Assembly: GCF_041537925.1 (NCBI RefSeq)
Contig: NZ_JBGOSH010000003.1
Coordinates: 248,001-312,000 of the forward strand
Reading direction: 5' to 3'
Source of the DNA: Ruegeria_C sp041537925
Lineage (GTDB): Bacteria; Pseudomonadota; Alphaproteobacteria; Rhodobacterales; Rhodobacteraceae
Length of the DNA stretch: 64,000 bases
A program made the position numbers and the translations under genes. Below the pieces are notes generated by a model that saw only the letters and a program-made list of their open reading frames with translations, did no database searches and was not told the origin of the DNA. This document shows, in pieces, positions 9,104 to 17,900 of this stretch (position 1 is the stretch's first letter; every line of letters begins with the position of its first letter).

Positions 9104-10103
9104 AGACCGTCACTCAATTCTTCGGTTAGCTATTGGCGTCACCGGTTTATTTTCGCTGGGTTTACTTCTGGGTTGGCCGCTTGCTGTTGTAGGCGCTGTG
9201 TTTGCAGCCCTGTTCCTTCAGGCACCTGCGGCTTTGCCGTTAGCGGCGTTTGGCAAGCTGTTCATGTTTTCGATTGGGCTGATGTTCATCTCGTTTCTGC
9301 TGTCATCGATCTTCGCCCCTTACCCGGTTGTTTTTCTGATTATGGTCGCCATCGGAATAGTCCTGTCATTTGTGTGGTCCGTCTCTGGCGCGGGGGTTTT
9401 ACCCGGTGTTATCGCGTTAATGGGTGCCTTGATGATCCCGAACCTCGTGCTGCAATCTCAGGATTTGGCCTTGGTGTTGGTGTTCTGGATCCCATTGAAT
9501 TTGTTATTTGCAGGTTTTGCATCGACGTTAATGTTTGTACTCATACCTGCGCAGCCGCCGGCTGATGCAAAGCCCAAAGGTACGCCAAAGCAGGACTTTG
9601 ATCCGCAAAGGCGCATTGTTAGAATGTCCTTGGTCACGGTTCCATTTGCATTGGCATTCTTCGTTTCCGGGGCTTCGGCCTTACTTGTGTTGTTTTTTGT
9701 TGCGCTTCTAAGCCAACAGCTTGCAGCGATGCCCGCGGCGGGAAAAACTGTTGCGAAGGCCATGTTAACTGCAAATCTGCTTGGCGCTGCGGTATCCATT
9801 ATCTGCTATGAGATTAACGTCATCGCTCCGATTATCCTTACTCCAATCCTTCTGTGCTTTTTCTTCTGTCTGACCCTCGGCACGCTCGGGAAATCCCAGG
9901 TTCCATTGGCCGCCGCCGCAGGATCGGCCATTACAACAGCTTTGATCGTGTATGGCGGGTCAATTGCACCTTTCTCAGACGAAGCGGACGTCAAAAGTAT
10001 TACACGTGTTTTGCAAGTCGCCAGCGCGGCAATCTTTGTGATAGTCGCATATATAGTGGTCGATGAGTTCTGGCCGGAAAGAAAACGACAAAGTGTTTAT
10101 TGA
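9093..10103 (+). CDS. DUF2955 (FUSC-like) integral membrane protein
   Basis: About 336 residues with two blocks of hydrophobic helices separated by a polar linker near residues 150-180, the arrangement of DUF2955/FUSC aromatic-acid exporter-like proteins that pair with HlyD adaptors. I use the ATG at 9093, inside the end of the HlyD gene; an in-frame start at 9051 would add 14 residues unlike the family. With the preceding gene it probably forms an efflux pair. The substrate is unknown. Confidence 0.7.
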   Translation: MRIEDRHSILRLAIGVTGLFSLGLLLGWPLAVVGAVFAALFLQAPAALPLAAFGKLFMFSIGLMFISFLLSSIFAPYPVVFLIMVAIGIVLSFVWSVSGAGVLPGVIALMGALMIPNLVLQSQDLALVLVFWIPLNLLFAGFASTLMFVLIPAQPPADAKPKGTPKQDFDPQRRIVRMSLVTVPFALAFFVSGASALLVLFFVALLSQQLAAMPAAGKTVAKAMLTANLLGAAVSIICYEINVIAPIILTPILLCFFFCLTLGTLGKSQVPLAAAAGSAITTALIVYGGSIAPFSDEADVKSITRVLQVASAAIFVIVAYIVVDEFWPERKRQSVY

Positions 10104-10494
10104 TAGTTCAATACTTACGAATGGACCAATTTCGTCTACTTGAGTGCCGAGCGGACAGGAGGGAGGGATTGACGGCGGAGACCCGCAATCGACAATTCCC
10201 GTACAGTGTTGCAGATCAATTCACAACTAGAGCAACCTCAGTGGTATAGTTTGATTGCAGATGGATGCCGGTTGGAGTGCTTGCCAATTGTAGGAAGATC
10301 AATCTGCTTGCGCAAAAGCTCTTGACTGAGACAGAACCGTTACCGAAGTTCTGACCCCAGTGTTGAATAGACCTTATGACGCCGATGTAAACTCTCAATC
10401 AGTATGCGCTCGTAATGCGCGGGGCATATCAGGCTTGTGCAGCAATAAACGTCAGTGACGAACTTCTGAGTGATTCCTTCAGAGAGGAAACTCC
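10104..10494. other. Intergenic stretch, nothing recognised
   Basis: About 390 bp between convergent genes. No open frame looks coding and no RNA gene was seen. Confidence 0.5.
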
Positions 10495-11214
10495 TCAGGT
10501 TGCGAAGAAATCGCGCAGGACTTCGTTAAACATCCCGGGCTTCTCCAAATGGGTGGCATGTGCACAATCAGGTATGACCGCAAGGTTGGCGTCAGGAATG
10601 GATTGCCATAATTGTTCGGTTTGGCTCCATGGATAAGTACGATCCCGGTCGCCCCAGATCACCAGTGTTCGGGATTTGATACCCGCCAAGCGTTCCGCAC
10701 CACTCCAGCCTTCCATCGCGTCGAGCCCAGTTAGCATGGCTTGCAGGCTGCATTGCTCCGCGATTGCAGCACAACCCTCATAGGCCGCAGCATTCTCGCG
10801 CTCCAGAAACCAGGTTGCCGCAATGCGTCTGGCCGTGGCCCTTGGTCCGTCTGTTTTGACCCTATGCCTTGAGGTGCTGATCGTCTCGAACCGCCCGGGC
10901 AAAACCCCCATGGTGCCAGTGCCATAGAGCACCAAACGGTCAATGCGTTCGGGTGCGCGGGCGACCATTTCCTGTACGATCATCCCGCCCATCGAGTGGC
11001 CGATCAGGTGGAACCTTTGGATGCCTCTTGCCAACAATTCTTCCAGCGCCCACTCGGCGAAGCCCGCAATGCTACCGAAGGTTTCGAGCTGCGCATTCTG
11101 ACCAAATCCCGGCAAGTCCAGGGCGATGGCGCCGAATTTTGCCAGAGCTTCGGCCTGCCCCTGCCATTGCCGACTGCCGCCCAAAAACCCATGGACAAAT
11201 ACAATCGGTGTCAT
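10495..11214 (-). CDS. Alpha/beta hydrolase
   Basis: A 239-residue cytoplasmic alpha/beta-hydrolase. The oxyanion motif VHGF is at 7-10 and the nucleophile elbow GHSMGG at 72-77 (Ser74). The acid is in WGDRDRTYPW and the catalytic His probably in CAHATHLEKP. Its start overlaps the stop of the ABC permease (ATGA, 11211-11214), so it is the last gene of the transporter operon. This suggests that it acts on the imported compound, for example by cleaving an ester or C-C bond. The exact reaction cannot be told. Confidence 0.85.
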   Translation of the reverse strand: MTPIVFVHGFLGGSRQWQGQAEALAKFGAIALDLPGFGQNAQLETFGSIAGFAEWALEELLARGIQRFHLIGHSMGGMIVQEMVARAPERIDRLVLYGTGTMGVLPGRFETISTSRHRVKTDGPRATARRIAATWFLERENAAAYEGCAAIAEQCSLQAMLTGLDAMEGWSGAERLAGIKSRTLVIWGDRDRTYPWSQTEQLWQSIPDANLAVIPDCAHATHLEKPGMFNEVLRDFFAT

Positions 11215-12752
11215 TTGCGCCCGCCCTGCACGATACGATCAAGGATCATTGCACAGAACAGAATCGAGAAACCGGCGAGAATACCCTGGCCCACATTGGC
11301 ATATTGCAACGCTTCCAGCACGTCTTCGCCCAGTCCTTTGGCCCCGATCAGCGAAGCGACGACGACCATCGCCAGTGACAGCATAATCGTTTGGTTGATC
11401 CCTGCCCGGATCGACGGGCTTGCCAGTGGCAAATCGACCTTGGTGAGCAGGTACCACTTGTTGGCACCAAAGCTGATCGCCGCTTCGCGCACGCTTTCGG
11501 GCACACCACGCAGGCCAAGAACCGTCAGGCGCACGACCGGCGTGCCGCCAAAGATCATCGTGACAACAACAGCCGCTGGTTTGCCCACGCCAAAGAACGC
11601 GATCACGGGTACCATGAAGACAAAGGCGGGCATAGTTTGCATGAAATCCATGATCGGCTGAATAAAGGCGTAAAACCGTGGGCGGCGGGCGGCGAACATG
11701 CCCAGCGGAATACCGATCACGATCGACAGGCATGCCGCTGTACCCAACAATGCCAGCGTGGTCATAGCTCCTTCCCAGAAACCCAGAAGGCCCATATAGG
11801 CCAGAAATGCCCCCGAATAGATCGCCGTGCTGATGCCTGCCGTCAACCAGGTCAGCAATATGATCAGGCTGGCGATCACGATCCATGGCGTCTGGACCAG
11901 AATGACTTCGAGCGCGTCTAGCAGCGCGCGGATGCCAAATGTCAGCCCGTCAAAGAAGGCCACACTATTGCGAACGCACCACGCGATGAACTCTTCCACC
12001 CAGGTGATACTGGTCAGGCGGATGTTCGGATCTGTGGGAAACTGGCTGAGTAGCGAAAACCGGCCGGGAAAACTATAATGCATCATAGCGGCTGTCACGA
12101 TCAGCACCATGAAGATCGCGCTGAACACGATTTGTGACACCGGCATGGCTGAGCGGATCGAGCGATCCGACAACCAGTCAGAAAACCGGGCCTCAAGCGC
12201 CCAGTTGGCTACCTGTGACTGCACCGCTTTCACGATGATCAAGATGACAAGGCCCGTTAAAACAATAGTGGGGCCTTCGGCGGCCAACGCCTCGGCCTCT
12301 GCTCGGATCCCACCAATGTTTTCCTCAAGCGATTCTACGGTACGGCGATAGACATCGATCTTGTCCGAGTTGTTCTCGATCGCTGCGGCGAGCTGCTGGC
12401 GGCGCAATTCCAGCGTTCCTTCGATCGAGGCGATGCGCTCCATGGCATCGGCTGCAAGGTCGCCGAACAGTCCACGGGCGATCTGCACGAAAGCGATCGT
12501 TTCGAGGATCAGAAAGGGCAGCGCCCATGACCATAACCCGCGTGCGCCAAACCACACCGGGCCAAATAGCCCTGCCATCAGGTTGAAGGTTGGCGTGAAT
12601 CGGGACGAGGCACCAATCTTGTCGAAATTGCGGATGTAATAGTCAGGGCTGGTGCGCACAAAGGAGCGGATGTTTTCGCGCCGCTCTTCAGCATAGGCCA
12701 GCGCAGCATCGCTTTCGGTATCTTCCAGTGGATTAACATCAGAGGTGTTCAT
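11211..12752 (-). CDS. Betaine/proline-type ABC transporter permease with long N-terminal extension
   Basis: 513 residues. The C-terminal half (about 290-510) is a ProW/OpuAB-like permease with the EAA loop (FGANKWYLLTKVDLPLASPS). The N-terminal half is unusual: a membrane segment near 75-95, a charged coiled coil (about 105-165; LRRQQLAAAIENNSDKIDVY) and further membrane helices. This is far longer than classical ProW. It overlaps the ATPase stop by 4 bp upstream and the hydrolase start by 4 bp downstream. The family handles quaternary ammonium compounds such as glycine betaine or choline. Confidence 0.85.
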   Translation of the reverse strand: MNTSDVNPLEDTESDAALAYAEERRENIRSFVRTSPDYYIRNFDKIGASSRFTPTFNLMAGLFGPVWFGARGLWSWALPFLILETIAFVQIARGLFGDLAADAMERIASIEGTLELRRQQLAAAIENNSDKIDVYRRTVESLEENIGGIRAEAEALAAEGPTIVLTGLVILIIVKAVQSQVANWALEARFSDWLSDRSIRSAMPVSQIVFSAIFMVLIVTAAMMHYSFPGRFSLLSQFPTDPNIRLTSITWVEEFIAWCVRNSVAFFDGLTFGIRALLDALEVILVQTPWIVIASLIILLTWLTAGISTAIYSGAFLAYMGLLGFWEGAMTTLALLGTAACLSIVIGIPLGMFAARRPRFYAFIQPIMDFMQTMPAFVFMVPVIAFFGVGKPAAVVVTMIFGGTPVVRLTVLGLRGVPESVREAAISFGANKWYLLTKVDLPLASPSIRAGINQTIMLSLAMVVVASLIGAKGLGEDVLEALQYANVGQGILAGFSILFCAMILDRIVQGGRK

Positions 12753-13804
12753 GACACTTCGGTCCCTTCGATCACGGTGCGCAGCAGATCGGCGCGGGTA
12801 ATCACGCCAATATCCACGCCACCGTCTTCGACCAGAATGGCGCTGCTGTTGTCGATCGCCAGATTAATGAGCGTGCTCAGGTTTTCTCCCTCATTGACGC
12901 GTGGCGCATCAGATGACAGGGGCCCATGGGCCTCGATATGTTCAGGGATGGGCCGCATGACTGCATGGGCGCGCACCACTTTGAGCCGTGAAATGCCCGC
13001 AACAAAATCGGCGACATAATCATCGGCGGGGTTCATCACGATGTCTTCGGCTGTTCCTATCTGCACCACCTTGCCATCGCGCATGATTGCGATCCGATTG
13101 CCGATGCGGACCGCCTCATCCAGGTCGTGGGTGATGAAGATCGTTGTCTTTTTGAGGATCTTGCTTAACCGGATGAATTCATCCTGCAACTGCCGCCGGA
13201 TCAGCGGATCAAGCGCCGAGAATGGTTCATCCATCAACAACACGTCCGGGTTGGCCGCCAGTGCGCGGGCCAAACCCACACGTTGCTGCATGCCGCCTGA
13301 CAGCTCGTGCGCGAATTTCGATCCCCAGGCACCAAGCTCGACAATGTCCAGAATGGCGGCGGCCTGGCGCATCCGCTCATTCTTGCTGACTTGACGGATT
13401 TCCAGCGGCATCGCGACGTTATCCAGCACCGACCGGTGCGGCATGAGCGCGAAGTTCTGAAACACCATGCCGATCTTGTTGTTGCGAAATTGCTGCAGCT
13501 CCTTTGGCCCCAGCGCCATCACGTCGGTGCCCTCTATCTCGATCTTGCCATCTGTCGGCTCAAGCAATCGATTGAAATGGCGGACCAAAGTGGATTTGCC
13601 GCTGCCGGAAAGACCCATGATGCAGAAAATCTCACCCCGGTTGACCGACAGGCTGACATCCGCGACGCCAACAACACAATTGTATTCGGCCAGAACCTGG
13701 GCCTTACTCAGCCCCTGGTCGCGGATCGCTTGCAGCGCGACCTCAGGTCGGGTTCCGAAGATCTTCCAGACATTCGAAATCTCGATAACGGTATCGTTGC
13801 TCAT
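12749..13804 (-). CDS. Betaine/proline-type ABC transporter ATP-binding protein
   Basis: 351 residues starting at the ATG at 13804, preceded by GGAGG; longer in-frame extensions to 13990 are rejected because they run into the binding-protein gene. Walker A GLSGSGKST, signature LSGGMQQRVGLARAL, Walker B VLLMDEPFSALDP and the H-loop THDLDEA are all present. The N-terminal lead-in (VWKIFGTRPEVALQ) and the C-terminal CBS-like region are typical of ProV/OpuAA, where the CBS domains sense ionic strength or ligands. It lies 70 bp after the binding-protein gene in the same operon. Confidence 0.9.
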   Translation of the reverse strand: MSNDTVIEISNVWKIFGTRPEVALQAIRDQGLSKAQVLAEYNCVVGVADVSLSVNRGEIFCIMGLSGSGKSTLVRHFNRLLEPTDGKIEIEGTDVMALGPKELQQFRNNKIGMVFQNFALMPHRSVLDNVAMPLEIRQVSKNERMRQAAAILDIVELGAWGSKFAHELSGGMQQRVGLARALAANPDVLLMDEPFSALDPLIRRQLQDEFIRLSKILKKTTIFITHDLDEAVRIGNRIAIMRDGKVVQIGTAEDIVMNPADDYVADFVAGISRLKVVRAHAVMRPIPEHIEAHGPLSSDAPRVNEGENLSTLINLAIDNSSAILVEDGGVDIGVITRADLLRTVIEGTEVS

Positions 13805-13874
13805 GGGCCCTCCAGAGGTCTGCGCTTGGGTGGCGCCGCCAGCCGGCACCACCCTGTAGTTTCTGGAAGCGGGA

Positions 13875-14840
13875 TCAGAGGCCCAACCAAGCGTCCACAC
13901 GATCGGGGTTGGCCTCGACCCATTCACGGGCAACCTCTGCCGGATCGCGGCCTTTGCCGCTGATCTCATAGGCGAACTCGCTGACGTCATCTGACGTCAA
14001 TGCAAAGTTCGCGAAGAAATCGGCAATCGCCGGAGAGCGATCCGGAAGGGTATTGGACCATGCGATCTGAACGTTCTTCAGCGCGTCTTTGGTGGCGACA
14101 CTGGAATTGGTGTACCAATCCGGGTCGTCAGAGGGCTGAACCATCACGTATTTTTCCGGATCAAATGTCGGCTCACTCAGCATCTGAACGTCGAACATGT
14201 ACCAGACTGCGTGCGGCTTGTAGCAATAGAAGGCATAGCCTTCGCCTTTGGCGATGCTGTCCTTGATCCGCGCGGTCTTTACGCTTTCCTCTGCGCGCAC
14301 CGGCTCGATGAAATCAAGCAAGCCATAGTCCCGCGTCTTGACCTCATTCACATTGGCCGAAGCCCAGCCCGGCGCGCCGATCCACATCTCACCCTTGCCA
14401 TTGCCGTCGCTATCCATCAGCGCGGCGACATCCGGGCGCCCCAGATCGGCTATGTCGGTGATGTTGTTGGCCTCGCCAAAGTCCTTGCTGACGCAAAAAC
14501 CCTGATTGCCCTCATAGGGGTTCGAGGACAGGGTAACCGTACCCGCCTCATCGACATATTTCTTGGTAAAGCTCTCCTGATTGGGCAGCCAGACATCGGG
14601 ATGCACGTCGATGTCGCCCTTGCCCTGGTCCATCGCCTGAAAGATCGTGGCGTTGTTTCCCGGCACAAACTCAACCTTCCCACCAACGCGCATCTCCACA
14701 ACAGCACCCAGCAGATGTGCAATGGCCTGTGCTCCGGTCCAAGATGGCACACCGATCTTGACCTCTTCGGCGGCGAGAGCGGGCATCGCATAGATGCCGA
14801 CCGCAGCCGCGAGGCCCAGCGATTTCAGTTTGGTTCTCAT
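13875..14840 (-). CDS. Glycine betaine-type ABC substrate-binding protein
   Basis: A 321-residue periplasmic protein with a signal peptide ending in PALAA (about residue 23) and an OpuAC/ProX-type ligand domain (GVPSWTGAQAIAHLLGAVVE, DVHPDVWLPNQ, WSNTLPDRSP). The start has AGAGGAGA upstream. It heads the operon binding protein - ATPase - permease - hydrolase. Aromatic residues suitable for a cation-pi box are present, but the ligand (betaine, choline, proline betaine or a sulfonated analogue) cannot be read from sequence. Confidence 0.88.
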   Translation of the reverse strand: MRTKLKSLGLAAAVGIYAMPALAAEEVKIGVPSWTGAQAIAHLLGAVVEMRVGGKVEFVPGNNATIFQAMDQGKGDIDVHPDVWLPNQESFTKKYVDEAGTVTLSSNPYEGNQGFCVSKDFGEANNITDIADLGRPDVAALMDSDGNGKGEMWIGAPGWASANVNEVKTRDYGLLDFIEPVRAEESVKTARIKDSIAKGEGYAFYCYKPHAVWYMFDVQMLSEPTFDPEKYVMVQPSDDPDWYTNSSVATKDALKNVQIAWSNTLPDRSPAIADFFANFALTSDDVSEFAYEISGKGRDPAEVAREWVEANPDRVDAWLGL

Positions 14841-15052
14841 GATAGTCTCCTCTGTTGAATTGCGCCCTATTTTGGCGTCGTTTTATCGGTCGTTCGATTT
14901 CCCCATCGCGCGATAGGTTCGTGCCAACTTGCCTCGTGCTGCAACTGCGGACAGAAGGCTGACATCGAGACAAACCGTCAGACCCTGTCTGGAAGTGTAG
15001 TTCAGGAGGTTTGAAAAGAGCCAATTCGAACATTTCATCAAACTATTCTTTT

Positions 15053-15071
15053 TATGCATAGTTATGGCTAT
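15053..15071. promoter_or_regulatory. Possible LysR operator in a divergent promoter region
   Basis: Between the divergently transcribed transport operon and LysR gene lie TATGCATA and an adjacent ATAG-6 nt-CTAT dyad, an AT-rich pattern like LysR-type operators. It is about 40-57 bp from the LysR start. Symmetry alone supports it. Confidence 0.3.
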
Positions 15072-15109
15072 ATTTGGCCAATGCCCCCTTTTAGATTTAG
15101 GATCATCCA

Positions 15110-15994
15110 TTGGATTTGAACTGGCTGCGCGATTTCGAATGCCTCGCCCGGACCTTGAACTTCACCCGTGCGTCCGATGAACGTAACATCACACAATCCG
15201 CGTTCAGTCGTAGAATCAAAGCGTTAGAAAGTTGGGTTGGGTTGCCACTGGTCAACCGCGCTACCTATCCGGTTCAATTGACAGAGGCAGGTCAACAGTT
15301 CCTGCCGGTCGCGCTGGCGGCGATCTCGCAGCTCTCGGAAGCACGTCAGTCGCTGCGGGATGCCGACCGGGGTGATAGTCGTTTCATTCGATTTTCGGTG
15401 CTTCACACGATTGCGGTCAATTTTCTGGCAACTCGGATCGAAGAGTTGCAACTGCAAATCCCCGATCTGCGCACTCGTGTACTGTCTGATTCCTTAAGCA
15501 CCTGCTGCGATCTTCTGGTCGAGGGCGCAGTGGATATCCTATTGTGCTATTACCACCACTCAGTCTCGCCAATGATCGATGAAGGCGCCTTTGCGCGAAA
15601 GGACCTATTGAAGGATCGCCTATTACCCGTGGCCGCTGCTGAACCAGCACGGGCTATGGGCTGGGACCTGGCCAAACAGGATCGTCCGCCAATTCCCTAT
15701 CTGGCTTATGACCGTTCATCGTTTCTGGGCATGGTTGTTGAAAACACTGTAGACCGGAAACCGCTGAATGCCGAGACGATCTATGTCGATAGTCTGGTCG
15801 AGACGATCAAACGGCGTCTGATGACAGGAAGCGGCTTCGCCTGGATGCCTGAGACCGCGATTTCAGCAGAACTTGATGATGGATTGCTGGTACCGATTGG
15901 CGATGATGCATGGAGCGCTACGCTAACGATTTCTGCCTTTTCCAATCCGGCGGCCTTTGATCAGATCGCGCACCAGTTGTGGGATCGTCTGTGA
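15110..15994 (+). CDS. LysR-family transcriptional regulator
   Basis: 294 residues starting at TTG (15110), with AGGA about 8 nt upstream. The helix-turn-helix is at 5-60 (NFTRASDERNITQSAFSRRI). The effector domain reads through to residue 294. It is divergent from the betaine-type ABC operon, so regulation of that transporter is likely. Its DNA-binding domain ('ITQSAFSRRIKALE', 'PLVNRATYPVQLTEAG') resembles that of the LysR gene at 17901, suggesting that the two are related paralogues controlling linked functions. Confidence 0.85.
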   Translation: MDLNWLRDFECLARTLNFTRASDERNITQSAFSRRIKALESWVGLPLVNRATYPVQLTEAGQQFLPVALAAISQLSEARQSLRDADRGDSRFIRFSVLHTIAVNFLATRIEELQLQIPDLRTRVLSDSLSTCCDLLVEGAVDILLCYYHHSVSPMIDEGAFARKDLLKDRLLPVAAAEPARAMGWDLAKQDRPPIPYLAYDRSSFLGMVVENTVDRKPLNAETIYVDSLVETIKRRLMTGSGFAWMPETAISAELDDGLLVPIGDDAWSATLTISAFSNPAAFDQIAHQLWDRL

Positions 15995-16046
15995 GCCATC
16001 AAAGCCGTTTTGAAGTGCTTGCCGCCCCCAACAGAAGTCGCGCCCG

Positions 16047-16760
16047 CTACTCTGTCTCGCCTAAGTGACCTGTTTGAGAAAACTCGATCATCGCGCGAAC
16101 CAGAAGGTCGATCGTATCGATGGCATTGGCCTCTGCGGCAACGCTGTCGGCGATGAGCGAGAATTCCGAACAGGCCACGCATTGTAGGTCTGCCCCTGCT
16201 GCGGCAAGTTCCTTTGATGCCGCGCGCAGAGTTTCGCGCGCCTCAACACAGGGGCCGTCAATCTTAATCTTGCGGATTGCCGCCAGCATCGGATCATCGT
16301 CGGCGGGCCAGACGACCGATAGCCCCCGCACGCGCAATGCCGTTTCGATAAGACGGGTGCGGCGCATTGCGGGCGAGGCAAGCATACCGACACACCCACC
16401 CGATCCAATCGCCTTGGTGGCATGGTCTGCGGTTAGCTCAACCATGTTCAACAGCGGTATGTCCACTGCATCTGTGATCGCTTTAGCATAGTGATGCGCA
16501 GTGTTGCAGGGCATGGCCAGCGCCAAAGCTCCGAAATCCTGAAGGCGACGTGCCATTGCGGCAAGCGTCGGTCCCGGATCTTCGCCCGCGCCCTCGATCA
16601 GATGGGCAATCCGCGACGGCACCTGGGGGTTCATATCGATCAAAAGCGGAATGTGGTCGCGGTCATCGCTCGCTGGCACTGCCTCCACCAGCTTGCGCTG
16701 GAGGAGGCTGGTCGCCTCGGGCCCCATGCCACCAAGGATGCCAATCGGTCGCAGCATCAT
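16047..16760 (-). CDS. Aspartate/glutamate (Asp/Glu/hydantoin) racemase family protein
   Basis: 237 residues with the family start GILGGMGPEAT. The two catalytic thiols are C85 (AMPCNTAHH) and C197 (CVACSEFSLI), the pair used by PLP-independent aspartate racemases to abstract and donate the alpha proton from opposite faces. An ATG codon follows immediately (MM), so the start may be 16757. It begins only 3 nt after the stop of the PLP lyase gene, so the two are co-translated. Cysteate is the sulfonate analogue of aspartate, so racemisation of D/L-cysteate is a reasonable but untested idea. Confidence 0.82.
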   Translation of the reverse strand: MMLRPIGILGGMGPEATSLLQRKLVEAVPASDDRDHIPLLIDMNPQVPSRIAHLIEGAGEDPGPTLAAMARRLQDFGALALAMPCNTAHHYAKAITDAVDIPLLNMVELTADHATKAIGSGGCVGMLASPAMRRTRLIETALRVRGLSVVWPADDDPMLAAIRKIKIDGPCVEARETLRAASKELAAAGADLQCVACSEFSLIADSVAAEANAIDTIDLLVRAMIEFSQTGHLGETE

Positions 16761-16763
16761 GGC

Positions 16764-17777
16764 TCAGACCGACACCCATCGGTTTTGGTGATCAAAAGCG
16801 AAGTCATAACCGCCGAGAGCCGCCGCGCCGCCAGTGTGCAGGAAAACGACCCGTTGATCTTTGAACTCACCCTTGCGTGCAAGATCGATCAGGCCCGCGG
16901 CACCCTTTGCCGAATAACACGGATCCAGAAGGATACCTTCCAGTTCGGCAAACATCTGGATCGCCTCTATGCCACTTGCAGTCGGCAGGCCATAACCCTC
17001 GCCCACATAGTCGGTATTGGCCATCACGTCTTCGCGCTTGACCACACCCGCGCAGCCCAGTTTATCAGCTGTTTTGCAAGAGAGGTCATAGACCATCTGT
17101 TCCTGCTTGGGCTGTGGTGCCCTTGTGCCTATGCCCAGCACGGGCACCTGCGCATTCATGGCGCACATTCCAGTGACCAGCCCGGCCTGAGTTCCCGAAG
17201 ATCCGGTTGCATGCACCAATCGATCAATTTTCAGACCGCTGTCATTGGCCTGACCCAAAAGCTCAAATGCTGCGTTCACATAACCAAGGGCGCCGGTCGG
17301 GTTCGAGCCGCCACCGGGAATGACATAGACATTATGTCCCTCTGCCCGTTTCTTGTCGGCGGCTTTCTCCATCTCACCCGGCATGTCGTGGCCACCGGGA
17401 AACTTTTCCGTGGTCGCGCCATGCAGATGGTCAAGCAACACATTGCCATTGTTGTTGTAGTTGGCATCGTCATAGCCAGTGCGATCTTCCAGAAGGATGT
17501 GACAATCAAGCCCCAACTTGGCGGCAAACGCTGCGGTCTGGCGACCGTGATTGGTTTGCGTGGCCCCCTGTGTCATTACCATATCTGCTCCCTGCGCTTC
17601 AGCCTCGGCCATCAGGAATTCAAGCTTGCGGGTCTTGTTGCCCCCGGTCGACATGCCGGTGCAATCGTCGCGTTTGATCCAGATTTCGACCCCCAGCTCT
17701 TTTGACAGCCGTGTCATCGGTTCAAGCGGCGTAGGAAGATGGGCAAGATGCAGGCGAGGGAAGCGGGCAAGATGCAT
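16764..17777 (-). CDS. cuyA: PLP-dependent D-cysteine desulfhydrase / L-cysteate sulfo-lyase family enzyme
   Basis: 337 residues starting at the ATG at 17777 with AGGAG upstream; a longer frame to 17897 would run through the divergent promoter. The PLP lysine is K48 in GGNKTRKLEF, and the phosphate loop is HATGSSGTQAG. The whole sequence, from MHLARFPRLHLAHLPTPLEP onward, closely resembles from memory the CuyA L-cysteate sulfo-lyase of Ruegeria, which splits cysteate into pyruvate, ammonia and sulfite. D-cysteine desulfhydrase is the close alternative, so the symbol is provisional. It is coupled to a racemase and divergent from a LysR gene, as for cuyA-cuyR. Confidence 0.68.
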   Translation of the reverse strand: MHLARFPRLHLAHLPTPLEPMTRLSKELGVEIWIKRDDCTGMSTGGNKTRKLEFLMAEAEAQGADMVMTQGATQTNHGRQTAAFAAKLGLDCHILLEDRTGYDDANYNNNGNVLLDHLHGATTEKFPGGHDMPGEMEKAADKKRAEGHNVYVIPGGGSNPTGALGYVNAAFELLGQANDSGLKIDRLVHATGSSGTQAGLVTGMCAMNAQVPVLGIGTRAPQPKQEQMVYDLSCKTADKLGCAGVVKREDVMANTDYVGEGYGLPTASGIEAIQMFAELEGILLDPCYSAKGAAGLIDLARKGEFKDQRVVFLHTGGAAALGGYDFAFDHQNRWVSV

Positions 17778-17844
17778 GGGATAGCTCCTAATATTGATTT
17801 TCGTCAACTTATCTCGCACGCAACGCCATTTGCTAATGCGAAAT

Positions 17845-17874
17845 TTGACACCTACATTGCAAATATTGCATATT
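17845..17874 (+). promoter_or_regulatory. LysR-gene promoter with embedded palindrome
   Basis: TTGACA at 17845-17850 is followed by AT-rich sequence with a -10-like CATATT at 17869. Between them lies the perfect dyad TGCAA-ATA-TTGCA (17858-17870). The site is within the 123-bp gap between the divergent PLP-lyase and LysR genes, where a LysR protein would bind to control both. Confidence 0.45.
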
Positions 17875-17900
17875 AAAACGAACTGCGTTATCTGCAATTC

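Noticed and set aside
13805..13990. 62-codon N-terminal extension of the betaine ATPase
   Set aside because: It runs into the binding-protein gene, and the ATG at 13804 has a GGAGG site.
16491..17705. 404-codon open frame opposite the racemase and PLP lyase genes
   Set aside because: Both genes on the other strand have full catalytic motifs and good ribosome-binding sites; this frame is a shadow.
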